This document shows, in pieces, positions 33,021 to 43,713 of a stretch of DNA of 64,000 nt; the first letter of the stretch is position 1, and every line of letters starts with the position of its first letter. The stretch covers positions 3,729,612 to 3,793,611 of the forward strand of contig CM035304.1 of assembly GCA_002900995.3 (NCBI GenBank), written 5' to 3'. This DNA is from Ganoderma boninense (Eukaryota > Basidiomycota > Agaricomycetes > Polyporales > Polyporaceae). A program made the position numbers and the translations under genes. Below the pieces are notes generated by a model that had not been told where the DNA came from, did not search any database, and was given only the letters and a program-made list of their open reading frames with translations.

Positions 33021-34377
33021 TCAAGGGCCGATGATCCTGTTCCGAGATGTTCTGAAAGCCGACTGCTCTTGCCTTAACTCCTGCCTACTTGGCCGAAGGC
33101 TCTGCTGTAGCATGTTCAGTCCAATGTGCCACAAAGGTTCACTTCGAGAAGGAGCACGAACCTTCTGGATATTGACCTTAGCATGCTCGAACTCGATTTG
33201 AAGTTTCCCTCCTTCTGCCAGCCGGCGGAAGCACGCCTTGACCCGCGTCGCCACTTCGCCCCTCCATGCTGGATCACCTCCAGATCTAGCTGCATGTGGG
33301 TCGTACACGACGACGAAGCACACGCGCTCCACACTGGGCAGTTTGACGTGCAGCGTAAAGTCCACGGGACTCGTCTCGACGGTGTTCGGCGCGATGGCGG
33401 CGTCCGGATCCGCGACGGCGTCGTAGCGCAGGACGAGCTCGGCGAAGTGCGGCGAGCGGATCTCCGCGACCATCTTGTAGAGCTGCTGCCACGACGTGGA
33501 GGAGATCGCGCTGAGCTCGAGGGAGCGCAGGGCCGTGTAGCGGCTGATGAATCCCATCTTCCAAGCTGCAAAAGACGATTAATCAATGCGAGCGTGGATA
33601 GAGTATGATGTCATCGCACTTACAGGCAATGCTTTCGAGCTTCGCGATGGAGAGATGATGGAGGGAGGGCCCGAAACAGTTCACGACAAATATCGTGTTG
33701 CGCGACTCCTCGGGAATCTCGATAGTGCGTATGGAGTCCCGTGTCGGCGTGCAGGTCAGCCACTCGAGAATCGCGGTGGTGGCTTCCGCATTATACCCTG
33801 TCGCCGCGTTTATGTACCTGAGACGAGGTCCGTCCGTCTGTTCTGGCAACTTGCGATGGCGCATGAAGTAGTTTCCGGCAGAGGGGTTGGGGTCGCGGAA
33901 CAGGAGCCCGCCGAGGGTGAGGTGCGTCAGGCTTGCCAGAGAGCATATGAGGTTCCGGAGCTCGTCGATGTTCGAGTAGACCATCCCGCGGAGGACGAGA
34001 TGAGTGACCGACGTAAACTCGTTCAGCCGTTGCTGAACGGCGGTTGCGAACGCGGGGCGGAAAGGGTTGGTTCCACGGTTGAAGCAGATCGTTCTCAGTC
34101 TCGGAAGCCTGAGAGCGGCATTGATGTACGTTCCCGGATCGCTTGCAAGTGGTTCTGAGTTGGGAGTGATCTGCAGTTCTGTGATACAGCCACGGAACGA
34201 TTCGGTTTCCATGTCGCCCAGTCTGCTGAAGTCTACAACTGCGAGAAGATAGTATTGGCTGGCTGGGAGGAGTGCGGAACAAGACAAAGAGCAGTTCTTG
34301 AGTGACCCGACATCGGGTGATAGCCATCCCAAAATTTCGGCAAGGATCTCTGGTGGGACAGAGGCGAGAGACGGCAT
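33021..34377 (-). CDS. F-box protein with LRR-like repeats
   Basis: Two exons (33624-34377 and 33021-33565, 58-nt intron with GTAAGT donor) sum to 1299 nt, giving 432 residues. Residues 1-45 form an F-box: LASVPPEILAEILGWLSPDV, then LKNCSLSCSALLPASQYYLL. The middle has repeated hydrophobic segments such as TSVTHLVLRGMVYSNIDEL and LASLTHLTLGGLLF, and later RYTALRSLELSAISSTSW, consistent with irregular leucine-rich repeats. It fits the abundant agaricomycete F-box/LRR type, presumed Skp1-Cullin adaptors. The frame also opens upstream of 34377 but begins with CTG, so I use the ATG that directly precedes the F-box. A further intron near the 3' end is possible. Confidence 0.8.
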
Positions 34378-34992
34378 GGTAGCGACGTTAGGCCGGGCAG
34401 AGAGTGTGAGGTCAGTGGGCGTATGCGATTGAACTGGCTTTATAACATCCGGAAGCGCTGGGGATGGCAGCAATTAATGCTGCGCGAGCCAGTGCAAGCC
34501 AAGAATCAAATACCGATCCAACCGTCTAGTCGACGTTATTGCATGTCGAGGGGCTACATCGCCTCTACTGCCCCAGTGACATCTTTGGCCGGACGACTGA
34601 GCGTACTAAAGGCAGCGACAGCGCAGCCAAGAATATTGCGCAGGTTATGCGATGCATCGCACGACGCAGTGGCACGTCCATGACTCCAGACATCGAGATT
34701 AATTCCACAGCACCACCTTTAGCGCAGCCATGGCGTTGTGTCATGCCTGCAGTAAGCCTTGAGTAGAGTTGCGAAGCAACGAGTGGGAGGCGCATGCAGA
34801 TGGCGTGGACGAAATGCAACATGAATACTTTACACCGGCCCGGCGCAGACAGCGTCCTCTATGGCACTCAGCACACCAAAGCAGGACATGAAAACACCAC
34901 AAACCACATTTCACGCTCGTGTATCCTCCACATTCCCCGTCTCCAACGCCAGTGGGTGCTGCATAGCATGCCCGGACGGTGTGAACGTCCCA
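34378..34992. other. Intergenic, no gene seen
   Basis: About 600 bp between two minus-strand genes. It should hold the promoter of the F-box gene and the 3' end of the Spo7 gene. No motif-bearing frame or repeat is seen. Confidence 0.45.
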
Positions 34993-36338
34993 CTACCCTC
35001 CTTCCCGACCGCCTCTCTCCCCCAACCCCATTCCGGCTGAGACCCTCCTCCCACTCCGCGTCGCAGGCCCTGGTGCGGGGCTCGCTTTCCTCGATCCTGC
35101 TGGACTGCCACTGCCAAGCCCCAACCTCCCCCTCTGACTCCCCGGCACGCCCCTCAGGCTCCCTACAGGCGTCGTAGGCGTTGCCGCGCCCGAGCCCGAG
35201 CCTCCCTTCTCGCCCTTCTCGAGCGCGGCGGTGGGCGTGCCAGCCCTGCGCGCCCACGGCATCTTGCGGTGAAGCCACCCGCGCCACGTCTGGCCGTACG
35301 CCGCCCACTCGCGCTCCTCCCTGCGCCGCTCGAACTGGGCGCGATACCGGTCGTACGGCTCACGGAACCCGCGGTCGACGCGCGATGAGAAGATGAGCTC
35401 CCCACGCGGGTTCGACGCTGGGGGGATCGGCTGGATGGGCACGGACGAGCTACGACGGCTGCTCGCGCCTGGAGTGGATGAGGACGAGAGGGGGACGGGC
35501 TTCGCCGGCGCGGGGGATGGGGCGCGGTGGGCGAGGCCGGGGACGACGGTAGTGGTGGGGAGCGTGGGCGGGCGAAGAGGAAGGCGAAGGGGTTAAATGG
35601 GAGTTTGGAGCGCAGCGGGGGCTGGCGGACGTTGAGGTACATGTTGAAGTTCCGCAGAGCACGGTTGGCCTGCGGTACGTACCTGCATCCCACCGACCGA
35701 CAAGGGACAATCCAGACGTCAGCACCCAGATGGGTAGCAGTGCATATATGCTGGTCGGAAGGAACGTGAAGGGGACTACGCACTTGTTCGCATAACCAAT
35801 CTTCTCAGAATACATCCCGCTCGCGAAGAAGAGGACGAGCGTTGTTACGCTAACAAACAACAGGCCAGACGCGAAGTACGGATGGACCCGCACGTCCGCA
35901 TTGTCCGGGTATATGTCCGGAAGGGTCTGATGGAGTGCCCACTTGTACGGGACGCCGAGCCAGTTGGTCTGGAGGAGGACCTCACAGAGGAGGAAGCCGA
36001 TGATGAGCAGCAGCTGCGAGAGAAATACTGCGCGATTGACATTCGCATTCAAGGGCAGCGACCGCAGCGGAGAGGGCGCGGGGACATGGCAAGTCCACGC
36101 TCAGCGAGCTGATAACACGATCGGTAGGAAGAGAATGGTGCGCTCTAACTCACGCACGTTGGTACCGTCGTTTCCGGCGATTCAGGGATGCAGCGTTGGT
36201 CTTGAGCCTCTCCTCGAACAAGAGCAAGTCGCGAAACGTTGCGGCATCGCTGGGGGGGTAAAAGGAGCCTGCAGGGAGATGGAGGGACGGGCGAGGAGGC
36301 ATAGGTCGCAGGTCGGGGACAAGGATGAATTTGGTCAT
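34993..36338 (-). CDS. spo7: Spo7-like subunit of the Nem1-Spo7 phosphatase
   Basis: Spo7 is the ER/nuclear-envelope regulatory partner of Nem1. The complex dephosphorylates the lipin Pah1 and so controls phospholipid versus triacylglycerol synthesis and nuclear shape. Family blocks seen: ATFRDLLLFEERLKTNAASL and NRRKRRYQ before the first helix, then a membrane segment, AVFLSQLLLIIGFLLCEVLL. A second membrane segment, GLLFVSVTTLVLFFASGMY, leads directly to SEKIGYANK|YVPQANRALRNFNMYLN. The C-terminal part has NPRGELIFSSRVDRGFREPY and a Gly/Ser-rich tail. The start is the ATG at 36338; an open frame continues upstream but begins with GTG. One frame change near 35500-35580 needs either an intron with a weak GTCCCC donor or a one-base indel. 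Confidence 0.88.
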
Positions 36339-36888
36339 GTCGCCCCACTCCTCTTTAAACCCTAACCTCCTCACCCCCGCTTCCCGTTTCGGCAACCGTC
36401 GTCCTTCGTGACCGCCATGAGGCGAGTGTCCGTAGACTCCATGACGCAGTCTCTCTTCTGTGATCAACTCCACCACAAGGTGCGAATAATATTACGACGT
36501 GTACGATACGTGTACGACTAGTACTGGACATCATGCACAAAACCATTGCGGTGGTATAGCAACAAACAGGGAGTGTGAGGGTATGTATGGATATGCAAAG
36601 TCCCGGGGCACAAGCCGTCGCCACAAGTCTGAGGGTCCAGGCCGAACACGCAGGCGACAGCTATGGAGGACAATGCAAGCAGAAACAGTGACTAAGTCCA
36701 GACAGACCACTATGCAAGGGTAGTTTTGTGAATGATGCAGAATGCGATGCAGAATGAAACGATGATGCAATGCGAACAGAGTGAGGTGAATGCATATCCG
36801 AGGATGAAAGCCGGAAACCAAGATGCAAAGTTGTGAACCGTAAATACCAGACGGCTAGGGTGTGCATGGGAGAGACACAGCCGCAAAC
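36339..36888. other. Intergenic, no gene seen
   Basis: Upstream of Spo7 and downstream of the membrane-protein gene, which are both on the minus strand. It is moderately AT-rich with repeated GATGCA strings near 36730-36830. No gene is supported. Confidence 0.4.
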
Positions 36889-38531
36889 CTATGCGGTGAG
36901 TGCACGTCTTCCTCCCTCTTGCCGGGGGCCACCACCGATGACAAACGTCATCCAGCCAAACATGGCCATCAGGAACCGTACCAACCACGCCGAGTCCGCC
37001 CCTAGTCCAAGACCCGGTCGCAATTGCAACGCAAAAGCGATGTCAATGGGCTGGCGGGGCATCCTCGGGCGAGGCCGCTGAATCTCGACCATCTCCGGGG
37101 CGTCATCTGCGAACAGAGCGCCTGGCGGCTGAGGCGTGCGGTACTCGGTACGAGAAAATGCGGCAGTAGATGATACCTGATCGGCGAGACCAAGAGAAGG
37201 AGCGTCTGCGGCCCGAACGGACCATAGCGGCTTGGATGTGAGAGTGGGTGAGGCCTGAAGCTCGCGCATATGCGGCGCACGGCGCGTAGGCGAGCGTGTG
37301 GGACTAGGCAGAGGGGCGTGCAAGGGCATTTGCAGCGGGGTCGAGAACGGAGTAGAATGATCAGCGGGGACCTCGGGCAGAGGTAGAAGATCTGGATCGG
37401 CGTGCTCTTCAACGACGACACGGGGAATATTAACATCAGACTGGGGCTGATATTGTGGCGGTAAGTCGGAGTCGAGGAAGAGGAGGGAGTGCGCTTGGGC
37501 ATCATGGAACTTTCTCGTTGACGTCTTGGACGTCCGGGAAAGGTTCGGCGATGTCCACAAGCAATACTTTCTCGTTCAGGTCGTCTCCGTCTCCGACTTG
37601 TCCTGGATTACGGTAGCGGGAGGGAGGGGAGCATTGAGGATGAGCCTACGTTTCTCAGGAGGTGGCGTGCTACCACCTTCCAAGTTGTCGTGATCCATGT
37701 CGAGCGCTATGCGCCTCTCGAGATGAGGGAGGACGTCCCAAGCGAGGCCAGACTTGATCATGATGCTGTTGAAGCGGTTGTATGCATACAAGCCAGCACC
37801 AATGCAAAGGACTGCGATGACGGCGGCGATGCAGGAGACGGCGAGAACGACGAGAGGCGGGGAAGGGTAGAGGTCGGTGAAAGAGGCTGCTAGGGACTCT
37901 TGCGAAGCATTGTCCGGGGAGGCAGGGTCCTCTTGGGGCGCAGAGCGCTGAGCGGCATCGGCTGGGCTGTCTGGGAGAGGGAGGACGTCGCCATCGATGT
38001 CGTTGAGGGAAGGAGTGCTCTTGAGGGAGGAGAGGAGGTGGTAGAGCTGTTTCTCATCATCTGACGGAGAGCCATTGACACTGAGAGGGATGACGGCCTT
38101 TACGGCGTCAAGGTCATCGAGGGTGGAAAGCAGGGCAGACTGTTCCTCGGTGGTCGTAATGGATACATGAACGTCATTGTCGTCATCGCAAGCTAGACAG
38201 TCCGGAGATTGTCTGGAGGGGAGAAGGAATTTAGCAAGATGAAGGGGAGGCAAGTGCGTGGGACGCGGTGGGAGGGCACGTTGATGTGGTAGGCTTCTGA
38301 ACGGAGTTAGGGAAATGAAAGTGGGAAACTGACCCAGTGCGAGATTGAAAGATGGCTTGAACCGCATTCTGGATCCGAAGGGAGCTCTTTGCGCTGTTAA
38401 AGGGTATATGTGAGAGAGATGAAAGGGGACGAGGGGAGGAGAAGACGTACGACTGGGGCGCATCGGACAGAGGACGAGCAGTGACGACCAGCGCGAGGAG
38501 GGAGAAGGAGACAAGAATGTTGAGAGTCATC
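36889..38531 (-). CDS. Single-pass membrane protein of unknown function
   Basis: The protein opens with a signal peptide, MTLNILVSFSLLALVVTARP. Its extracellular/lumenal part has a short Cys motif, DCLACDDDNDVHVSITTTEE, and an acidic Ser/Pro stalk. One clear membrane helix follows, LVVLAVSCIAAVIAVLCIGA, then a basic cytosolic start, AYNRFNSIM. The tail holds EKRQVGDGDDLNEKVLLVDI and Pro-rich sequence. A final Gly/Phe-rich hydrophobic segment, WLVRFLMAMFGWMTFVIGGG, may be a second membrane or amphipathic helix. To stay open, the tail needs a 47-nt intron (GTAGGC donor just after PPPEK) and another with a GTTCCA donor after DVNEK. I do not recognise a named family; a sensor or adhesion role would be speculation. 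Confidence 0.7.
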
Positions 38532-38928
38532 GCGGGCAGGGCCGAAGCCAGCTGCGGTGAAACTGGAAGAGGACTTGCCAGACACGAATGAACGTGTCGG
38601 GGACGAGGCGAGTTGAGGATGACCGTGCAGCGCAGGATGGCCTCGAGGACAACGCGCCTTTGGCCCCGTCCACGCGCGCGCTCGGCTTCCCTCCCCACAT
38701 GCCCCGGAATAGCGCCCGGATGACGTGGAGCCACCCTTGTAGATTAGATTAGATAGGCGCGCTCATACAGAGCCGGCCCGGGTTACCGCGGTGGGTCCCC
38801 TCGTCGCGTCGTAGCGCTCAGTGACCGCATCCACGATCCGACGGCGTACACTGACAGTGCACGGACACTCAGTCCGTCGGACGTCCCTCTCAAGCTCTCC
38901 TTCATCGCCCTTGCATCCAGATCTCGCC
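38532..38928. other. Divergent promoter region
   Basis: About 400 bp shared by the membrane-protein gene (minus) and the J-protein gene (plus). The half next to 38929 is CT-rich on the plus strand. No TATA box is evident. Confidence 0.45.
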
Positions 38929-39785
38929 ATGCGAATAGCCCGACATTCAGACTCGCCTTCCTTGCCTCGCTTGCGCCAACGACGCCCATGCCCCCACTCG
39001 CTCCACCCACGCTATTTCACCGCGTCATGTCCCCGTTCCACCCACTATCAAACTCTCGGAATACCGAATACCGCCACAAAGAACCAGATCAAAGTATGCA
39101 TCTTCTTCCCGTCATCTTCGCTCTCCTCATCGTGTCGTCTGCAGGCCAGTTACTATAAGGTGCCCTCTTCCTCGTCTGCCCCCATTCACAATATCCTCAC
39201 ATCACAAGGCTACATAGCTCAGTAAACAGTTCCACCCCGACGTCAACAAGGATCCAGCCGCAAAGCCAACCTTCCAGGCCGTCAGCGAGGCCTATGCTGT
39301 CTTGGGTGACGAACGCCAACGGTATGTCTACCATCCACTCCTCTGACTTCTCCTAATCTCCTCCCGTACTCCCTCATAGCCGAGCCTACGATCGCTCCAT
39401 GTTTTCAGCCTCCTCCACTCATCACCACGCCCACCACGAACCAAGTCATGCCCACCCGGCCTACGACCCCCGTCGACGCGGTGCGACCCACGCCTGGGAG
39501 TACGCCCGCAGACCAAACACTTCACGATCGTACGCCTACCCTCCCCCGCCAGGCTCCTCACACTACGCCAATCACCAGCACAACCCATATGGCGGTCCCA
39601 ACCCTTTCCACAATCCAAACGTCCAGCGTGCCACCGGTCGAAGAGGGCCGTTGCCCACCGACACACGTCCCAACCAATCCGATCATATTGCCCGAGAATC
39701 ATTCTTTATGCGCGCAGTACAGGTCACTACTTTGGTCCTAGTAATAGGCATGTTAAGTCACGGAATCAGCGCTAGCGCAGCTTAG
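38929..39785 (+). CDS. Short J-domain protein with C-terminal membrane helix
   Basis: A DnaJ-domain co-chaperone that would stimulate an Hsp70 ATPase. Four exons (38929-39093, 39145-39159, 39218-39321, 39380-39785) sum to 690 nt, giving 229 residues. The J-domain reads [20 protein letters not shown], then [16 protein letters not shown], with the invariant HPD, and [20 protein letters not shown]. Exon 2 is just 15 nt. The N-terminal 40 residues are Arg/Ser-rich and could be a mitochondrial presequence. After the J-domain comes a His/Pro/Tyr-rich linker and a single hydrophobic helix, [17 protein letters not shown], close to the C-terminus. There are no Gly/Phe-rich or zinc-finger regions, so it is a class III J-protein. 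The membrane it inserts into is not determined by sequence alone. Confidence 0.85.
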
Positions 39786-40326
39786 AGGATTTAGAGTGAG
39801 CATGATGTTTCTCCATCCGTCTACCATTGTTAGGACGCTTACGGATGGGGCGTTCATACCGCCGCCGAAAGCCTTCCTTTCTACAGGCGTCCTTTGACCG
39901 CACAGCAATCCCAGTCCTCTCGGTGTCTCAGGTCGGTGCGACACCATAATGCGCCTCGCTCGTGGCTCGACATTCTCTGTGGATTGCTGTATTACTATGT
40001 AATATTATGGGGCATGGCCCCAGGGACACCTCGCCGGAATCCAGTCAATTCGACGAACCCTGCTGTGAAATACGGTCCTGGATGATTGACCGACGTGTTC
40101 GCTGTGCCGTTGAGCAATATTGAAGTCCGGATGAGCGGGAAGGATGCATTTCTCACGACTATGCCTCCTATATTGCACTTCGAGAAGGGTGCTGCGGCAA
40201 ACTCTCTTGAAGCTCTTCCTTTGCTTCACACCCCCACCAGGACCTACCAGGTCAGGTGAGTACTGCAGCATTACTAGTACAAGCAGCCCCAACTGACAAC
40301 ATAGTTCATCCCGATAAGAGTTTCAA
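39786..40326. other. Intergenic, no gene seen
   Basis: 540 bp between the J-protein stop and the exonuclease start, both on the plus strand. No coding signature or repeat is visible. Confidence 0.45.
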
Positions 40327-41484
40327 ATGTCGCGTAGGAACCAGCAAAACACGAAGCCTAGGTTCATTCTCTGCGCAACCTACGTCGCGGCCGCCCGAGC
40401 AGCCGAGGAGCTGTCCCGCCACGACACCGTCATCCTCGACTGCGAGGGCCGCGAGCTCGGCATGCCCGGCGGCGCCCTGAGCCTCATTGCCATCGGCGAC
40501 TCGACCGCGTCGCACATCTTCCTCTTCGACGTGCTCGCGCTTCCCGACCGGCGCCATCCGCTCCTGTCACCCTTGTTCGCCCTCCTCCGCCGGACGGACA
40601 TCATCAAGGTCGTGTGGGACGGCCGCGCGGACTACTGCGACATCGCGGAGACGTACGGGGTACGCATGGAGGGCGTGCTGGACCTGCAGCTCGCAGAGGT
40701 CGCGCAGCGTGCGCGGAGCGCACACAACAGGAAGGGCGGCGTGCGCGCGCGCCACACGGTGGGCTACTTCAAGAAGCTCAAGGACGAGCCGCTCGCGAGC
40801 TTCGACGGCATCCACCGCCTCTTCGGGCTCGAGCAGTGCGCGCGGTTCTTCCAGCTCCTCCGCGGCGACGGCGGCAAAGACCGTGAGCCTTCGCCCCTCC
40901 TTCGCCCCATTCCCTAGCTGTAAACCCCCGTCTCATTCCCCCTCTTTCCACGCGTCCCCCATACCTTCGTCTTCATGCCCGTGGAACTGGCAGCGGCGGT
41001 GATGGCCATGCACGCGGACCAGCAGAGCGCGATGTGGATGCAGCGCCCGCTCCCAGCCCCGCTTCTGCAGTACGCCGCGCACGACATCGAGCTGATTGCG
41101 CTCGTGCTGAACCGGTTCGCGCCAGGCGAGAAAGGGGACTTCCTCGGGGCGCTCTCAAAGCTCCTCGAGATGTCCGCGCGGTACATGCAGGTGAACCAGA
41201 CGCGCGAGCGGCGTGCGCTGCATGTTCGGCTCGACCTGTGTCGGTTCCTCCCGCTCGATGTGCTGGAACCTCCGCCCTCACGGGCATCGCGGTACGAGTG
41301 TGCGCGATGCGCACGCGTGCTGTCATCGGGTTGTTTCTCGACAAGGCGCGTGGAGACTTCGCCGGCGAGTCTTAAGAAGGCGTCAAGAAGTCGGGGTTCC
41401 GTGCGGCTTTCTATCTGTCGGCTATGCGACTTGCTCGCACGTCGCAATGCGGAGGTAGTTGTGAGCGAGTGGCTTGAGGTATGA
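40327..41484 (+). CDS. DEDDy 3'-5' exonuclease with C-terminal CxxC pairs
   Basis: An Exd1/RNase D-type 3'-5' exonuclease. Two exons (40327-40882 and 40994-41484; 111-nt intron) sum to 1047 nt, giving 348 residues. Active-site motifs: Exo I VILDCEGRELG (Asp, Glu), Exo II VVWDGRADYCDIAETYGV (Asp), and Exo III LLQYAAHDIELIALV, with the Tyr and Asp typical of the DEDDy class. Between them are LDLQLAEVAQRARS and VGYFKKLKDEP. The C-terminal 70 residues carry YECARCARVL and, about 35 residues on, ICRLCDLLARR. Two C-x2-C pairs like these could form a zinc ribbon. Substrate (RNA or DNA) is not determinable. GC content is very high, above that of its neighbours. Confidence 0.88.
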
Positions 41485-41894
41485 GACGAAGCTGTACGTT
41501 GGATGGTCCATCAGGTGTTGGCACATACCCTTTACTGTCAGAACTTGCGGCTATGTTCATCTTACTCTTACTTCGTCAAAACTCACATACCACCCTCCAT
41601 ATGTTCCACTGCGAGAATAATAAAGATAGTTGTGCATACATGTATACATGTACAAACGAGAGCACAGACGTCGACAGAAAACGTGCCGTCTATCCGAGGA
41701 TCCGAGATAAATTACCGCACCAGCAAACCTACACAGCACCTTCGCTTCCTTCCTGAGCCCATACATCCGTCCTCGAAACTCTGTCCATGCTAGCCAACCT
41801 GTCCGGAGGCGCATACCACCCAGCACAGCGTGTGGCGCGAGGAATATCCATGCAGCTCCTCGAGCCAACGGACCCAAGCCCCACATCCTCTCCT
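41485..41894. other. 3' flanks of convergent genes
   Basis: This contains AT-rich 3' sequence including AATAATAAAG near 41614 and the palindromic string TACATGTATACATGTA near 41638. The exonuclease and LysM genes converge here. No gene is supported. Confidence 0.5.
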
Positions 41895-43713
41895 TTACGC
41901 AAAAGGATCTGTCGATTTCGTCCTCCTTGCCATCAGCGGGAGCTGCATTCCAGGGGACGGTTCCATCTGCGCTGTCCTGACCACACTTGCGGCCCTCGCC
42001 GAGCCCCACTCCCCGGCAGCGTCGGCATCGCCGGCGTACGGCACTGTCGGCTTATGCTTATGCGCGTGCTTCGTCGCTGCCTTCTCCCTCGCCGAGTCAG
42101 ACCGCCCGGAGCTGGCTCGACGGTGATGTCTGTGCGTCGGCGTGCGCGGCGAGGACGGCGAACCCCCGGAGGCCTGGAACGGCCCGATATCGAGCTCGAC
42201 GCTGTCCCGTTCCTCCTGCGCCGACTTCGGCGAGGTGTGGAGGTCGTTGAGAGAGGCGGAGGCCTGTCGGGCGTGGGAGCGCGTGCGCGTGCGGCTCGTG
42301 GGTGGGCTGGTAGTGGTGCCATTTGCGCGCCGAGCGGTCTTTCCGGCACTGACGTCTTCCATTTCGTGCTCCCAGTCAAAGTCGTCGCTCACGCTCGACG
42401 GCGTGCCGCTCGTCGACTCCAGGGAGAGCCGAGCGACGAGAGTAGTGGGGGCGCGGGGTATCGGATGACCGAATAGTGAGTTAGTTGATGCGCGGAGATG
42501 TTGGGTCGTGGTATGTAGCGACGAGGAGACTACGTCCAGAACGCCTTGCAGCGGTCCGTCGCCGGGACGTTTGAATGAGAGGGGTAGAGCGGAGCGATTT
42601 CGAGAACCTTTGCCGTTGGGAAGAGTCGACGAGTTGCGAGCAGTTAAAGAATGGTCGTGTTCTAGAAGTGACGAGGACTGCGTGGATGGTGGGAAATAGG
42701 ATAACTGTGACGCTGGGACACGTCGGATCGTGAGCTTGCCGATGTCGAGCAGGGTGTCCTCAACTGGAGGTGTTTCTTCCTCAGAGTCGGACGTGGTAGA
42801 GGGGTCGGGCGTGATTGATGGCGGCTCCTGAGCAGCACGACTGTCTATGAGAGCTTCTCTAAGCTGCCTCGCTTGTCGGGTCTTGTCCACAGGTATATGG
42901 AGGACCTTGCGGAGGTGGATGGAGTCCGACGTCCAAAGATGGTTTGCTCTTCTCAGGTCTGCCAGTGTAATGCCATACTTTAAGGCGACTCCAGCGAGGG
43001 AATCCTTGGGCTGGACCTGGAGATGAAAGCACTCAGTATTGACCCTGGATGGCTCATCCCACTTTAGCCTCCCGCCGTCCATTGGGATTTGGTGGCGCCA
43101 TCCAGTGTTCCACATCATGGAGCAATGCCGGGTGAATGCACAGAAAGGCCGTATGCTCCTCGGCATTTCTGACGGACACATAGACGGCATGATACAAGTC
43201 CGAGATACTTACCTCATGAACGATAACCAGCATCTCAGTGTCCAACACCCTTGATCCCTCTCTTTCACGCCGATTCCCACTGGAAGGAGGGTCCATGGCG
43301 TCGGAGTCGCTGAGGATCCTCTTCATAGAGGGGCGTGTGTGATGATCGAGGGTCCATGAACTGGACGACGCCAAGCCGGACGAAGACCGAAGAGGATGCT
43401 GGCTCGTACTGCGACTTCTCGAAAACCAGAAGGTCTCTGCCCCAGATCCAACCTCGTCGTCCACTGTGCGCGAACGGCTATGGATACCCGGGGCGGTCTC
43501 TGTGGACCATGGATCGTGATCTGTGCGACCACGCTTTCCCAATCCATCCGAGCCACGCCTTCGCTTCGAGGGTGTGGTGTTGTTGCCCCTCACGGCCGAT
43601 GAGAAGGAGGATTGTGAGTGTTCTGCTGGATTGGTATCCCAGAGTTGAGCGAGGTCCTCCGTGCCGGGGGCATGGTCGTGGTCGGGATCTCTGTGGCGTA
43701 GGCGAGTTGACAT
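41895..43713 (-). CDS. Intracellular LysM-domain protein
   Basis: Two exons (43213-43713 and 41895-43016; 196-nt intron) sum to 1623 nt, giving 540 residues. The single LysM domain spans the splice junction: VIVHEV|QPKDSLAGVALKYGI, then TLADLRRANHLWTSDSIHLR and KVLHIPVD. It is closest in pattern to the LYSMD-type domain of cytosolic eukaryotic proteins. There is no signal peptide; the N-terminus starts MSTRLRHRDPDHDH and is charged, which argues against a secreted chitin-binding effector. The rest is long, Ser/Thr/Arg-rich and probably disordered, with KRRRGSDGLGKRGR as a possible nuclear localisation signal. The function of such non-secreted LysM proteins is poorly known; a trafficking or scaffold role is inference. 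Confidence 0.85.
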
